DNA of 64,000 nt from contig DPXQ01000173.1 in assembly GCA_003527225.1 (NCBI GenBank), positions 23,326-87,325 of the forward strand. The letters are read 5' to 3'. The translations under genes were made by a program, and so were the position numbers. Below the pieces are notes generated by a model. That model was not told the DNA's origin, ran no database searches, and was given only the letters and a program-made list of their open reading frames with translations. This DNA is from Rhizobium sp. (GTDB lineage Bacteria; Pseudomonadota; Alphaproteobacteria; Rhizobiales; Rhizobiaceae). Positions 9,667 through 18,164 of this stretch are shown here, piece by piece (the first letter of the stretch is position 1; each line of letters starts with the position of its first letter).

Positions 9667-10448
9667 CGCTGGCGCTCCTCTTTGTGGCCGAGGCGCTTCG
9701 GCCCGTAGGCGTCCTCGACGAGGTCGAAGGATTGGCGATTGGCCTGCCGGTTATAGAGGCAAAGCCACTTGTCGCCGGCGCGCAGGGTGAACTGCGCCGC
9801 GATCTTGTCGACGACCACATATTTGCCTTGCGTGCGAAGGTTGACGAGCGACTCCTGGCGCTTGCCCTCGACCACGAAGATTGCGGGGATATCGCCGGGA
9901 AATTCCAGATACATATGGGTGCCGTCATCGAAGGCGACGCGCGGCTTCAGGCTCGTGTCGCCCTTGAACACGTAATCGTAGTTCAGGCGGTTCGGATCGA
10001 GATCCTTCAGCAACGGGTTCTTTGCGCTCTCCTGCGCGGCGGCCAGCAGCCGGGCGTTGACGTCTTCGTCGGGATATTTGAACCGCACCTGGAAGGCGGC
10101 GCGCAGGTCGGCGGCGGCGGAACCTTTCAGGAGTAGGGCATAGACGCGCTGGTTCGTGACGATGTTGACGTTCGTCTCGGCATTTTCGCGCAGGGGCTTC
10201 ACAAACAGGATGCCGGAGCCCTTCTTCGGCACGATCGACCAGCTGGCGGTATCGCCGGCCGAAATCGTCTCGATCACCTCGGAACTGCCCAGCTGGATCA
10301 TGGTGGAAACACCGAGGCCGGCCGGCACGGTGACGACGGCATTGTTGTTGAAGGTGATGTAGCGGATGCGAGGATCGGCCGCGGGCGAGGCGGTCGCGGT
10401 GGCGAGCAGCGCGAGCGCTGCGAGGGCGAGAAGGGATTTCTGCATCAT
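9663..10448 (-). CDS. virB9: VirB9/TrbG/CagX outer-membrane core protein
   Basis: 261 residues with a signal peptide (about 1-23, ending near ASPAAD). The N-terminal domain starts [15 protein letters not shown] and contains [20 protein letters not shown]. The C-terminal beta domain has [22 protein letters not shown]. Both are typical of VirB9, which together with VirB7 and VirB10 forms the outer-membrane core ring. ATG 10448 overlaps the virB8 stop by 4 nt. Confidence 0.95.
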   Translation of the reverse strand: MMQKSLLALAALALLATATASPAADPRIRYITFNNNAVVTVPAGLGVSTMIQLGSSEVIETISAGDTASWSIVPKKGSGILFVKPLRENAETNVNIVTNQRVYALLLKGSAAADLRAAFQVRFKYPDEDVNARLLAAAQESAKNPLLKDLDPNRLNYDYVFKGDTSLKPRVAFDDGTHMYLEFPGDIPAIFVVEGKRQESLVNLRTQGKYVVVDKIAAQFTLRAGDKWLCLYNRQANRQSFDLVEDAYGPKRLGHKEERQR

Positions 10449-11179
10449 CTCGCCGCCTTGTCCGCCGGCAGGACTTCCGGCAACGATTCCTGATCACGCC
10501 TATATTCGGTGGCTTGGAAGCCGAGTGGATTGTCAAAACGATATTCGTTCTTCAGCGGCGCGGTCGTGTAGCGGAAGCGAACCACCGAAACCCAATGCTC
10601 ACGGCGCAGGGTGTTGTCGCGGCGGGTTTCGGTCGAGAAGCGGACGGTTGCTGTCGACGCGTTGAGGAACGAGACCGACTTGATGGTGACGGCAATACGC
10701 GTATCGCGGCCAAGCAGCTTGTCCTTCGATTGCGGGTTCGACGGCTCAAATTCGTGGCGGAGGTCGGTCGCGGCCTGTCCCGTCGAATAGAGCTGGGCGA
10801 GATCGTAATTGTCTTTGAGCGCCCGCGGGTCGTAGGTCTCACGCGCCCGGATGTAACGGACGATGTTGGCGGTCTTGATGGCGTCGTTCTCGGAAAGCTT
10901 GCTCTCGTTCAGGGAACGGGCGACCTCGACGAAGCCGGTGGTCTTGTCCGCGATCACCACCACGGCCTCGAACTGCTTCAGGGGAACGAGGAGATTGAGG
11001 GCCGACAGGCTAAGGAGCGTGGAAATGCCGGCGACGGTCGCGACCGTCCAGGCGATTTTCCGGGAGCGGCGCTCCTTGCGATACAGCTCGGCCTCCCAGG
11101 AAGCGCCGGCCTTCCAATAGGCACTGAGATCGAGCGGCGGGGTTTCGGGCGGGTTTGCGGCGGCGTCTTCGTTGGTCAT
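10445..11179 (-). CDS. virB8: VirB8 inner-membrane assembly factor
   Basis: 244 residues from ATG 11179 ([11 protein letters not shown]). A longer frame reaches 11284, but the operator-like motif at 11214-11231 lies within that extension, so the short start is preferred. There is a cytoplasmic tail, one transmembrane helix (about 45-65) and a periplasmic NTF2-like domain with the conserved ending [16 protein letters not shown]. VirB8 nucleates assembly of the secretion channel. This gene begins the tightly overlapped virB8-B9-B10-B11-virD4 block and appears to have its own promoter. Confidence 0.92.
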   Translation of the reverse strand: MTNEDAAANPPETPPLDLSAYWKAGASWEAELYRKERRSRKIAWTVATVAGISTLLSLSALNLLVPLKQFEAVVVIADKTTGFVEVARSLNESKLSENDAIKTANIVRYIRARETYDPRALKDNYDLAQLYSTGQAATDLRHEFEPSNPQSKDKLLGRDTRIAVTIKSVSFLNASTATVRFSTETRRDNTLRREHWVSVVRFRYTTAPLKNEYRFDNPLGFQATEYRRDQESLPEVLPADKAAR

Positions 11180-11213
11180 CTGGGTATCCGGTGATCGCCG
11201 ACGGCGAAAAAAG

Positions 11214-11231
11214 AAATTATAGTTTATTCGC
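11214..11231 (-). promoter_or_regulatory. Operator-like motif, copy 1 (upstream of virB8)
   Basis: On the minus strand the sequence reads GCGAATAAACTATAATTT. It contains the 10-mer ATAAACTATA (11218-11227) shared with copies at 11.97, 18.75, 38.92 and 39.27 kb. It lies about 35 nt upstream of the virB8 ATG. Confidence 0.65.
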
Positions 11232-11333
11232 TTGGCCGAGCGATCTCCTCTGCCGGGTGGACCGGCGTCAGGATCAATCCGCAAAGCCTGGGATTAGGGA
11301 GCGCTCAGCTCCTCTGTGCAGCGGCTCTAGGTC

Positions 11334-11705
11334 CTAGCTGCACAAGCGCATCAGCGTTTTCTTGGACGCCGTATTGGAGAAGACGAAGGAGCGATCGTCC
11401 TTCACCTCGATCGTGACGGTATCGCGGTCGCCATCGGCCTCATCGGAGCCGGCCTCGATCCACAAGACATCGAGCGTATAGGCGTTGCCGTCCTGTTTGA
11501 CGGAAAGCACCTTGCCGGCGGTCTTGTTGGCTCCGATGGCCCTGTCCTCGACATAGATAAATGCGGCGGCCGCGGCTTCACAGCCGCCTTCGGCGGGCGC
11601 GTAGGCCCCGGTCATGACCGGAAGGATTGAACTTTGCGATTGCGCCCGTGCCTCAGCGGGAAACAGCAGGCCGAGTGCGAGCATCGCCGACACGATTTTC
11701 TTCAT
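11334..11705 (-). CDS. Small exported T4SS-associated protein of unknown function
   Basis: 123 residues from ATG 11705, which has a clear AAGGAGG site. A signal peptide (MKKIVSAMLALGLLFPAEARA) is followed by a ~100-residue periplasmic domain containing GGCEAAAAAFIYVEDRAIG and ending in KKTLMRLCS, with two cysteines that could pair. It sits between virB6 and virB8, where other systems carry virB7 or entry-exclusion genes. The gene upstream ends 16 nt before its start, so they are co-transcribed. I do not recognise a family. Confidence 0.75.
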   Translation of the reverse strand: MKKIVSAMLALGLLFPAEARAQSQSSILPVMTGAYAPAEGGCEAAAAAFIYVEDRAIGANKTAGKVLSVKQDGNAYTLDVLWIEAGSDEADGDRDTVTIEVKDDRSFVFSNTASKKTLMRLCS

Positions 11706-11721
11706 TCTCAAGCCTCCTTGT

Positions 11722-11955
11722 TCAGAAACCGAACAATGCGCCGAGGCTTTGAGCATAGCCGGCGAGCGTGTTGTAGAGATCGATGCAATATTCCGCGAAC
11801 GGCTTGAAGAAGATGACCGCAAGGATGAATACCAGATAGCCGAAACCGCCGCCCTTTTTGGATTCTGCGCGAGCGTGTTCCGCAGCTTCTTCGTTGATCT
11901 GCGCCTGCTGATGTACGGCCGCCTGATAGCGACGGGGATCATTCCAAGGGTGCAT
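11722..11955 (-). CDS. Small membrane protein in the virB cluster
   Basis: 77 residues. The N-terminal half is hydrophilic and rich in Gln, Ala and Glu (QAAVHQQAQINEEAAEHARA). A single transmembrane helix (GYLVFILAVIFFKPFAEY) and a short amphipathic tail follow. ATG 11955 is preceded by AAGGAGG, and an operator-like motif lies 16-36 nt further upstream, so this gene probably heads its own transcript with the 123-residue exported gene. The position between virB6 and virB8 suggests a channel accessory or entry-exclusion role; that is inference. Confidence 0.75.
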   Translation of the reverse strand: MHPWNDPRRYQAAVHQQAQINEEAAEHARAESKKGGGFGYLVFILAVIFFKPFAEYCIDLYNTLAGYAQSLGALFGF

Positions 11956-11968
11956 TCAAGCCTCCTTC

Positions 11969-11991
11969 ATATAAACTATATTTAACGAGCA
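11969..11991 (-). promoter_or_regulatory. Operator-like motif, copy 2 (upstream of the 77-residue membrane gene)
   Basis: The plus strand reads ATAAACTATATTTAACGAGC from 11971. It has the shared core ATAAACTATA and a CGAGC end matching the outer arms of other copies. The gene it precedes is on the minus strand and starts at 11955. Confidence 0.65.
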
Positions 11992-12009
11992 ATGACCTGT
12001 CTGGCCAGC

Positions 12010-13029
12010 CTAAAATTGCCCGTTCCGTTCGGTTTCACGCTGGATAGCCCGTGCCCGTGCTGCCTGAACGTCGGCGGATGTTCGGCGACGCCCGAGGCCA
12101 GTTCGGAGAATCTGCGCTCGGTTGCTGAATTGGTATCCGGTGCGCCGCAACGATTCCCTTCCCCCCTGGAAGGGGACGTCACCTTGGCCTGGCGCTGTGC
12201 CCCCGGTAATCGCGGCTGCAAAGGCCGGAATAAATCGGAACACCACGATCCCGAGAAGGCAGACGATTACGAAGGGCGCGACATAAGAGAGTTTGCTTTC
12301 CGTCGCCGTGTTGTTGGCGGTGTTGATGGCCAGTTCGATCAGCTGGTAGAGGAAGGCGAGGAACGCCATCATCAGCGTTTGCGTCACCATCAGGTTGACC
12401 ATCAGCAGCAGCCAGCCGTCGGTAAAGCGGAAGGTCCAGCGATAGAGCGCCAGGATGATGAACACCGGCGCCAGTGCAAGCGTGATGAACAGCATCAGCT
12501 TGGCGGCGAGGATCGCGGCCGCTGCGACAGCGATGAAGATCATGGCGACGACGAAGACGATCGCACCGATCAGCGCGCCGACATATTCGAAGGTGCCGGT
12601 CGCCACCTGCTCATAGATCTTGCCCGCGGTCTCGAACACGGCGTCGAGGATTTTTACGACGCCTGTCTTGTCGCCTGTGCCGCCATCGAGCGCACCACCG
12701 GAACCCGCGATCGACTCGATGATCGTGTCGGAGATCAGGTTGGGCACGGACTGCACCAGCTGGTAGAGCGTGGCGGAGAATGCCCCCCAGTTCGTGGCCA
12801 TATAGTAGATGGCAAAGGCGCGCCCAAGTCGCCAGGCCGCCTCCGGCACAGAGAAGCCATCGCGGCCGGCAAGGATCATGTATCCCCACCAGATGACATA
12901 GAGGGTGAGCATCGACCCGAACAGGACATTCACCTGGAGCGCAAGGCCGTCATAGGCGTTCTTGATGAACGTCTCGCCGATGCCGTCGAGCTTGGCAAAA
13001 ATGTCCGAGATGATCGTGGTCGCTGCCAT
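12010..13029 (-). CDS. virB6: VirB6/TrbL polytopic inner-membrane channel protein
   Basis: 339 residues with an amphipathic N-terminus, a periplasmic loop (about 70-125, Gly/Asp rich) and five or more transmembrane helices (for example VVAMIFIAVAAAAILAAKLMLF). It has the family pattern of a VirB6 protein. The C-terminal ~55 residues are cytoplasmic and Arg-rich. VirB6 forms part of the inner-membrane translocation pore. ATG 13029 lies 4 nt after the lipoprotein gene. Confidence 0.92.
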   Translation of the reverse strand: MAATTIISDIFAKLDGIGETFIKNAYDGLALQVNVLFGSMLTLYVIWWGYMILAGRDGFSVPEAAWRLGRAFAIYYMATNWGAFSATLYQLVQSVPNLISDTIIESIAGSGGALDGGTGDKTGVVKILDAVFETAGKIYEQVATGTFEYVGALIGAIVFVVAMIFIAVAAAAILAAKLMLFITLALAPVFIILALYRWTFRFTDGWLLLMVNLMVTQTLMMAFLAFLYQLIELAINTANNTATESKLSYVAPFVIVCLLGIVVFRFIPAFAAAITGGTAPGQGDVPFQGGRESLRRTGYQFSNRAQILRTGLGRRRTSADVQAARARAIQRETERNGQF

Positions 13030-13033
13030 TGGC

Positions 13034-13207
13034 CTATTCCTTCAGCAAGGGCGCGAACACGTCATTGACCGGCCAAGCCGGTCCGCACAGGTCATCGGCC
13101 TCCGCATATCCCGAGATCGGCGGGCAGGGAGCCTTTTTCTCCCCCTTCGTCTGGCAACCGGCGAGCAGGACGAGGCCTGCCAGCATCGTGGCAACGAGCA
13201 AACGCAT
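13034..13207 (-). CDS. 57-residue lipoprotein in the VirB7 position
   Basis: ATG 13207 to TAG 13034-13036. A short signal peptide ends in the lipobox LLAGC (Cys18). The mature part is about 40 residues with two further cysteines (CPPIS and DDLCGP). A GTGAGG ribosome site precedes the start. It lies 6 nt after virB5 and 4 nt before virB6. Size, lipidation and location match VirB7 or the small entry-exclusion lipoproteins found between virB5 and virB6. VirB7 normally stabilises VirB9 at the outer membrane. Sequence alone cannot separate VirB7 from an Eex lipoprotein. Confidence 0.75.
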   Translation of the reverse strand: MRLLVATMLAGLVLLAGCQTKGEKKAPCPPISGYAEADDLCGPAWPVNDVFAPLLKE

Positions 13208-13213
13208 GCAGCC

Positions 13214-13930
13214 TCACTTGAACGGGTTGATGTCTTTGTATTGCAGCATCTTGGCGGTCTCCGACTGCTGGGTCAGCCGCATCTGCATCTCGGTATTGAG
13301 GGCCGAGACCGCGCCATTCGAGACGCCGATGAGCTCGTTGATCGTGCGCGCCGTCTCCAGCTGCATGCGGGTGTTGGCGTCGACCGAGCCCTTGACGTCC
13401 TCGGCCGAACCGATCTGGCCGGTGGCCGATTGCAGCGATTGCTCGCGCTGCGTCACGCCCTTGGTCGCCTGCTGCGTCAGGGCCGAGAGCAGCGCGACCG
13501 TGTTGACCGCGCCGGAGAAGGCGTTGTTCATCGCGCCGGCGTCCTCGCCCTCGACAATCGCCTTGACCTGTTTCACCAGCTGCAGCCCGTTGATCAGCGT
13601 GGCCGCAATATTCTGCGCGTCGGATCCGAGCCCGCCGAAGGAGAGCGTGCCGCCATTCATGATCGACGAGAAGGAGGGCGCGGCCGAGACCGACATATTG
13701 CCGCCGAGACCGGTCGAGGAAATGCCCATCGATCCGTCGCGGCTGCCGGACAGCGCGCCGAGGATCTCCTTGGTCTTTTCCAGGATGTTGGTGTTGGTCT
13801 TCATGATCTCGCCGGTGTTCTCGGCGTTCTTCTTGGCGATGGCGAGATTGGTGTTGTCGATGACCGGGATGTCGGCCATCGCCGGCGTCGAGAAGGCGAG
13901 GGCGGCGGTGACGACGAGAAGCTTGTTCAC
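13214..13930 (-). CDS. virB5: VirB5-family minor pilin
   Basis: 238 residues. A signal peptide (1-19, ending AMA) precedes the mature start DIPVIDNTNLAIAKKN. A long helical protein follows, with QQATKGVTQREQ and a C-terminus TARTINELIGVSNGAVSALN. VirB5 proteins sit at the pilus tip and mediate adhesion. The mature N-terminus (DIPVID) and the C-terminal SETAKMLQYKDINPF are echoed in the gene upstream, which suggests an ancient tandem duplication. Confidence 0.9.
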   Translation of the reverse strand: MNKLLVVTAALAFSTPAMADIPVIDNTNLAIAKKNAENTGEIMKTNTNILEKTKEILGALSGSRDGSMGISSTGLGGNMSVSAAPSFSSIMNGGTLSFGGLGSDAQNIAATLINGLQLVKQVKAIVEGEDAGAMNNAFSGAVNTVALLSALTQQATKGVTQREQSLQSATGQIGSAEDVKGSVDANTRMQLETARTINELIGVSNGAVSALNTEMQMRLTQQSETAKMLQYKDINPFK

Positions 13931-13941
13931 GGAAAACCTCC

Positions 13942-15105
13942 TTAATCGGCCGCGTTGGCGGCGTTCTGGATGGATGAGAGATTGTCACTGATCGAGCGAT
14001 CCGAACCGCCCGACGAGAGGATTTCGCTGTCGGCGTCGGCGGCCGCGACCGCCGCGCAGCGCGGCCAGTCCTCGCGCGGCACCTTCATCGCCTCCAGGAT
14101 GACCGGATCGCAGCTATAAGGGTTGACCTTGCTGTCGGATTTTAGGGTCTTGGCGGTCTCGGATGTTTTCGAGAGCCGCAACTGCATGCGCGCCTGCAGC
14201 AGTTCGTTGAAGAGGTTGCGGGCGGTGATCAGGTTGTTCAGAAGCTCGGCATTGACGGCGCGCGCCTGTGTGTTGTCGTCCCAGGCATCCTGGTAAATTT
14301 CCGACGCGCCGACGGACGCCGACAGGGCATCGATACGCCGGCCCGCCTCCTGGACGCGCGCCGAACTCGCGTCGATCCCGGAAACGGCCCGATCGACGGC
14401 GCCGGCCGCGGCGCTGTTCGAGCTGCGCGTCGCGCCCGAGCCATAGTCGACATAGGATTTATACGCGGGCGAGGAGATATCCTCGATATCCGAGCCGCCG
14501 GCATAGGCGTTGAACCAGGTGTGGTTCCGCCCAACTTTTCCCGCCCAGTTCTTTTGCTCGGCCGCGGTCGATCCATTGTACCAGGAGGCGAGGCAGGCAT
14601 AGTCGGTGCTGCCGCATTTGTTGACGCCCATGCCGAGATATTTGACGCCGCCCTCGATATTCTCCTCGTTGATGTCGCGGTCGAAGCCCATGCCCTTGCC
14701 GGTCCGCTTCGTCAGCTGCATGACGCCCTTGACGCCGGTCGGCGAGCCCGAGCACGTCGAAATCCCGGACTCCGCATGCGCCACCGATAGCGCAAGGCCC
14801 ACTGGGACATTGTACTTCTCCGCATAGTGCTTGATCAGCTCGACGTTTTTGGCGTCCTCTTTCACCGCCTGCGCCGGCGAGCGGTAAAGCCGCCGGTTCT
14901 TCTCCTTCTGGGAGATGTTGCAGTTGGTGACCTCCTGCTCCTCGAGCTGGTCAGCTTGCGTTTCCGTATCCTTCTTCGAATGCTCCTCGTCCTCGGCGCG
15001 CTTGTCCTTCACGTCGTCGTCGATGACCGGAATATCGGCCCATGCCGACGGCGCCGGCGCGCCGGCGATTGTCGCCGACAGCAGAAGAATGATCGCTCTA
15101 CGCAT
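13942..15105 (-). CDS. Lytic transglycosylase fused into a VirB5-like protein
   Basis: 387 residues from ATG 15105; upstream in-frame codons overlap virB4. A signal peptide (about 1-24) leads to a mature start DIPVIDDDVKDK, the same opening as VirB5. Residues about 75-215 are an SLT-type lytic transglycosylase domain (ALSVAHAESGISTC with the catalytic Glu, GVKGVMQLTKRTGKGMGF, ASWYNGST). The rest is helical and ends with ARMQLRLSKTSETAKTLKSD, matching the VirB5 tail. A canonical VirB1 is also present, so the cluster has two peptidoglycan-cutting enzymes. This one may be delivered as a pilus or tip component; that is inference. The start overlaps the virB4 end by 8 nt. Confidence 0.85.
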   Translation of the reverse strand: MRRAIILLLSATIAGAPAPSAWADIPVIDDDVKDKRAEDEEHSKKDTETQADQLEEQEVTNCNISQKEKNRRLYRSPAQAVKEDAKNVELIKHYAEKYNVPVGLALSVAHAESGISTCSGSPTGVKGVMQLTKRTGKGMGFDRDINEENIEGGVKYLGMGVNKCGSTDYACLASWYNGSTAAEQKNWAGKVGRNHTWFNAYAGGSDIEDISSPAYKSYVDYGSGATRSSNSAAAGAVDRAVSGIDASSARVQEAGRRIDALSASVGASEIYQDAWDDNTQARAVNAELLNNLITARNLFNELLQARMQLRLSKTSETAKTLKSDSKVNPYSCDPVILEAMKVPREDWPRCAAVAAADADSEILSSGGSDRSISDNLSSIQNAANAAD

Positions 15106-17509
15106 CGGTCGCCTCCGGGATGGTCCAGCCGCAGAAGTGGGGAAGCCACGCCGCCGGCGCGTCGCCATAGACCTCGCGCAGCGCCTGGCACTCGCGCACC
15201 GTCTCCGGCCGTCCGGACAGCACTTTCACCAGATCGGGCATCGCCGAGAGGTCGAGCCGGGCGATGATCGAGTCCTGTGCGTGCTTGATAAGAAAGGTAC
15301 GACTGGCCTTGTCAGCCTGTTTGACGAAGCGGAATTCCTTTTCCGACAGGCCGAATGCCTTGCGGTAGCTTTCCTCGTCGGCGGACGCGTTCGGGAAGAA
15401 GATGTTGGTCATCGTCTGCTCGATGATCGTATTGCGCAGATCGGAGCGCACGACGTCGGCTGCCGACTGCGTGCCGAAGCCGACGATGCCGTTCATCTTG
15501 CGGATGGTTTTGAGCCAGTCCTTGATGAAGCCCGAGAACACCTCGTCATCGAGCAACCGCCAGCCTTCGTCGAGGAAGATCATCGACGGGCGCCCGTCGA
15601 GGATTTCCCCAATGCGATGAAACATATAGAGGAGCGCGGCCGAGCGCGTTCGCTTGTCGGAGAGGATCTCCGTCATGTCGAAGCCGATGACGGAGCCGTC
15701 GAAGTCGAGCTTGTCCGTTGGGTTGTTGAACAGCCAGCCCTTGTCGCCCGTGGTCCATTCCTTCAGCCGGTCGGCCAGATCGCCAATGCCAGAGCGCATC
15801 CGCCCGCGCATCGCTTCGGCAAGCATGTCGAGCCGGCGCTGCGGCCGCTCGAAATCAGTGTAGATGCTGTCGACCGCGTCGGAGATGACCGCCATCTCCT
15901 CGGCATTGAGCACGCGGTCCGAGGGTGTGACGAGATAGGAAACGAGCGTCTTGCCGAAGCTTCGGTTGGCGGGCGTATCGTCGAGCTGCAATGGTGCGAA
16001 GCCGGTCGGCTCTCCCGGCGACAGCCGCTCGTAGCGTCCGCCCATGGCGCGGACAAAAATCTCACCGCCGCGATCCTTGTCGATGAAGACGCAACGCGGG
16101 CGCGGCTGGATGCGCATGCCCTGGGCAAGCAGGAAGGAGAGGGCGACGGTCTTGCCCGATCCGGTTGGGCCGATAACCGTGAAGTTGCCGACATCCGCCT
16201 CATGGAAATTGAAGAAATAGGCCGTCTGGCTGGTGGTCTCCAGCAGCGAGACCGGCATTCCCCAATGGACCTTTTGCGTCTGGCCGGACGGAAAATTATG
16301 CGCCGAGAACAGGCCGGCGAAGTTCACCGACGAGATCATGCCCTGCCGGGCGATGTAGGCGAAATTCGTCGGCAGTTGCGCCCACCAGGCCGCCTCCTGA
16401 TTGAGGTCCTCGCGCACGGCGACGACTCCCATGCGCGCCAGTTCGGCAGTGACGTCGGCCACGGCCCGGTTCAACCGCGGCAGGTCGCGCTCGAGGACCG
16501 CGACAGTCATATGGTGCTTGCCGAACACGACTTCGCCGGAAGCCAGCCGATCACGCGCCGTTTCGATATCGTCCTCGACGGCCGTGCCGCCGTCGTCGGA
16601 GTTGGAAATCTGCCGGCTGATCGTAGCGATCGCCTCGGTGACCGTGGTGCGGTCTTCCGGGGCGAAGGAATGGGTGAGGATGAACTCGTAGGGAAGACGC
16701 AGCAGGCCGTCGAGCTGGCCGGGTGTCGTCATCGGCGGATATTCCTTGATCGACACCATGGCCGCTACTTTCGACGTCGCGCCGTCGGCCGACCAGATCT
16801 CCGTCGCCTTGCGGCCAAACATGATCCGGCCCGTCCCGACATAATCGGCGAGCGACATGCGGGGCAGGGGCATGCTGCGCTCGTCACCGGCGGCGAGGAT
16901 TTTCGCGAAGAATTCGGCCGGTTCGGAATAGAGGACGCCATCGCGCGTAACGCAGGAGAGGATCTCCGGGCGATAGGTGCGGAAATCGCCGACGATGCCC
17001 GAGACCATATCCTTGAGGTCGCGCAGCGCCTCGCCCCTCGCCTCGACCTCGTTGTCGGCCATGCGGAAGATGTCGAACATGCGGTCGACCTTGCCGGCGC
17101 GCCCGGTCATCGGGCGGCGGATCACGGTCAGGTACAGCTCGTTGACGAACATCGTCCGTTGCTGGAGGCCGTCCATGTAGCGGGCGTTCAGCTCGTCGGC
17201 GAAGGGATTGTCGAAGTCGCCATCGATGGCAGGCGCGATCTTGCGCCGGATAATTGTGGCGTAGAGCGCGAAACGTGATGAGCCGAGCGAACGGACGGTC
17301 ATGTTGCGGTTGGCGAGCCGCGCGTTGATCTCGGCCTGGTCCATGGTCTGGTAGGGCAGACCGGACAGCCGGATCACCTGCAGCAACAGGCCAGATTTGG
17401 TGACGATGGTCTCCTCATCGACATGGCGAAGGTAGGGAACATGCGTGCCAATCCCCAGATCGCGGGCGCGCTCGCGTCCGAACTTCAGGTCGTGATTGAC
17501 GATATTCAT
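15098..17509 (-). CDS. virB4: Type IV secretion ATPase VirB4
   Basis: 803 residues, full length for VirB4/TrbE/CagE. Walker A is GPTGSGKT (about 443-451) and Walker B is PSMIFLDEGWRLLDDE (about 640-650). The C-terminal region has FGTQSAADVVRSDLRNTIIEQ. The N-terminal domain contains the CagE/TrbE/VirB region. It is a cytoplasmic ATPase docked on the inner-membrane complex and drives pilus assembly and substrate transfer. ATG 17509 overlaps the virB3 stop by 4 nt. Confidence 0.96.
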   Translation of the reverse strand: MNIVNHDLKFGRERARDLGIGTHVPYLRHVDEETIVTKSGLLLQVIRLSGLPYQTMDQAEINARLANRNMTVRSLGSSRFALYATIIRRKIAPAIDGDFDNPFADELNARYMDGLQQRTMFVNELYLTVIRRPMTGRAGKVDRMFDIFRMADNEVEARGEALRDLKDMVSGIVGDFRTYRPEILSCVTRDGVLYSEPAEFFAKILAAGDERSMPLPRMSLADYVGTGRIMFGRKATEIWSADGATSKVAAMVSIKEYPPMTTPGQLDGLLRLPYEFILTHSFAPEDRTTVTEAIATISRQISNSDDGGTAVEDDIETARDRLASGEVVFGKHHMTVAVLERDLPRLNRAVADVTAELARMGVVAVREDLNQEAAWWAQLPTNFAYIARQGMISSVNFAGLFSAHNFPSGQTQKVHWGMPVSLLETTSQTAYFFNFHEADVGNFTVIGPTGSGKTVALSFLLAQGMRIQPRPRCVFIDKDRGGEIFVRAMGGRYERLSPGEPTGFAPLQLDDTPANRSFGKTLVSYLVTPSDRVLNAEEMAVISDAVDSIYTDFERPQRRLDMLAEAMRGRMRSGIGDLADRLKEWTTGDKGWLFNNPTDKLDFDGSVIGFDMTEILSDKRTRSAALLYMFHRIGEILDGRPSMIFLDEGWRLLDDEVFSGFIKDWLKTIRKMNGIVGFGTQSAADVVRSDLRNTIIEQTMTNIFFPNASADEESYRKAFGLSEKEFRFVKQADKASRTFLIKHAQDSIIARLDLSAMPDLVKVLSGRPETVRECQALREVYGDAPAAWLPHFCGWTIPEATDA

Positions 17510-17805
17510 GGGGCGTAGCTCCCCGCTTTCCAGAAGCGCCGGTTGCGGATTGCCCGGCGCATCGAAAGAAACACCTGCACTACCCGAACGATGTGAATGT
17601 CGCGCTGGCAGAGATACAGCGCGATGAAATGGACCGGCAGGACGACCAGCGGCGCGAGAAAGCTGGACGATGCGACGAAGATGACGATCCCGCAGACGCC
17701 GTTCAGGACGAACACGATGATGTCGACTCCGAAATACATCGGCGGCCGGGTCAACGGCTGGATGAGCGGCTCGACGTCGGGAGCATCGTCACGCATGTCA
17801 GACAC
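17506..17805 (-). CDS. virB3: VirB3 inner-membrane protein
   Basis: 99 residues with two closely spaced transmembrane helices (IIVFVLNGVCGIVIFVASSS and LAPLVVLPVHFIALYLC) and the PLTRPPMYFGV motif typical of VirB3. The frame begins at GTG 17805, overlapping virB2 by 8 nt. An ATG at 17796 gives 96 residues and is equally plausible. It works with VirB4 in pilus biogenesis. Confidence 0.92.
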   Translation of the reverse strand: MSDMRDDAPDVEPLIQPLTRPPMYFGVDIIVFVLNGVCGIVIFVASSSFLAPLVVLPVHFIALYLCQRDIHIVRVVQVFLSMRRAIRNRRFWKAGSYAP

Positions 17806-18121
17806 CGCCGGCCGACTTCATGGCGTCGACCAGTTCGGCCGCGCCGAAAATAAAAGCTATGCCGATGATGATCGAGATCGCCATGTTCCAGGCCATGCGA
17901 CCTGTCAGGAACATAAAGCCGCAGAAGCAGACTGCAATGATCATGAAGGAGCGGCCAACATTGCCCTGCAGCAGGCCGACCGTCCAGTCAAGGATACCCT
18001 CGATTGGCGTCGCCGACTGCGCATAGGCGAGTTCTGGAACCAGCGCAATTGTCGTCGCGAGCAGGGCCAGCGACAGGACGGCCTTGCCGCGCGGGCGCGG
18101 CGTGATCGGGGTATTGCTCAT
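17798..18121 (-). CDS. virB2: VirB2 major pilin
   Basis: 107 residues from ATG 18121, preceded by AAGGA. A long Arg-containing leader is cleaved near YAQSATP. The mature pilin has two hydrophobic helices (SFMIIAVCFCGFMFL and MAISIIIGIAFIFGAAELV) around a short positive loop GRMAWN, as in VirB2/TrbC. It polymerises into the conjugative pilus. It lies 43 nt downstream of virB1. Confidence 0.93.
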   Translation of the reverse strand: MSNTPITPRPRGKAVLSLALLATTIALVPELAYAQSATPIEGILDWTVGLLQGNVGRSFMIIAVCFCGFMFLTGRMAWNMAISIIIGIAFIFGAAELVDAMKSAGGV

Positions 18122-18164
18122 GCGAAGTCCTTCATGTCTTGGGAGGATGATCGGGGGACCGGCG

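Noticed and set aside
11180..11284. N-terminal extension of VirB8
   Set aside because: The extension (MRIDPDAGPPGRGD...) runs across the operator-like motif and has no ribosome site; the ATG at 11179 gives the usual VirB8 length.
14915..17278. A 787-codon open frame on the plus strand
   Set aside because: It lies wholly antisense to virB4 and the SLT/VirB5 fusion, both with clear catalytic motifs. Its protein is His/Arg/Asp-rich with no domain pattern, a usual product of high-GC antisense frames.
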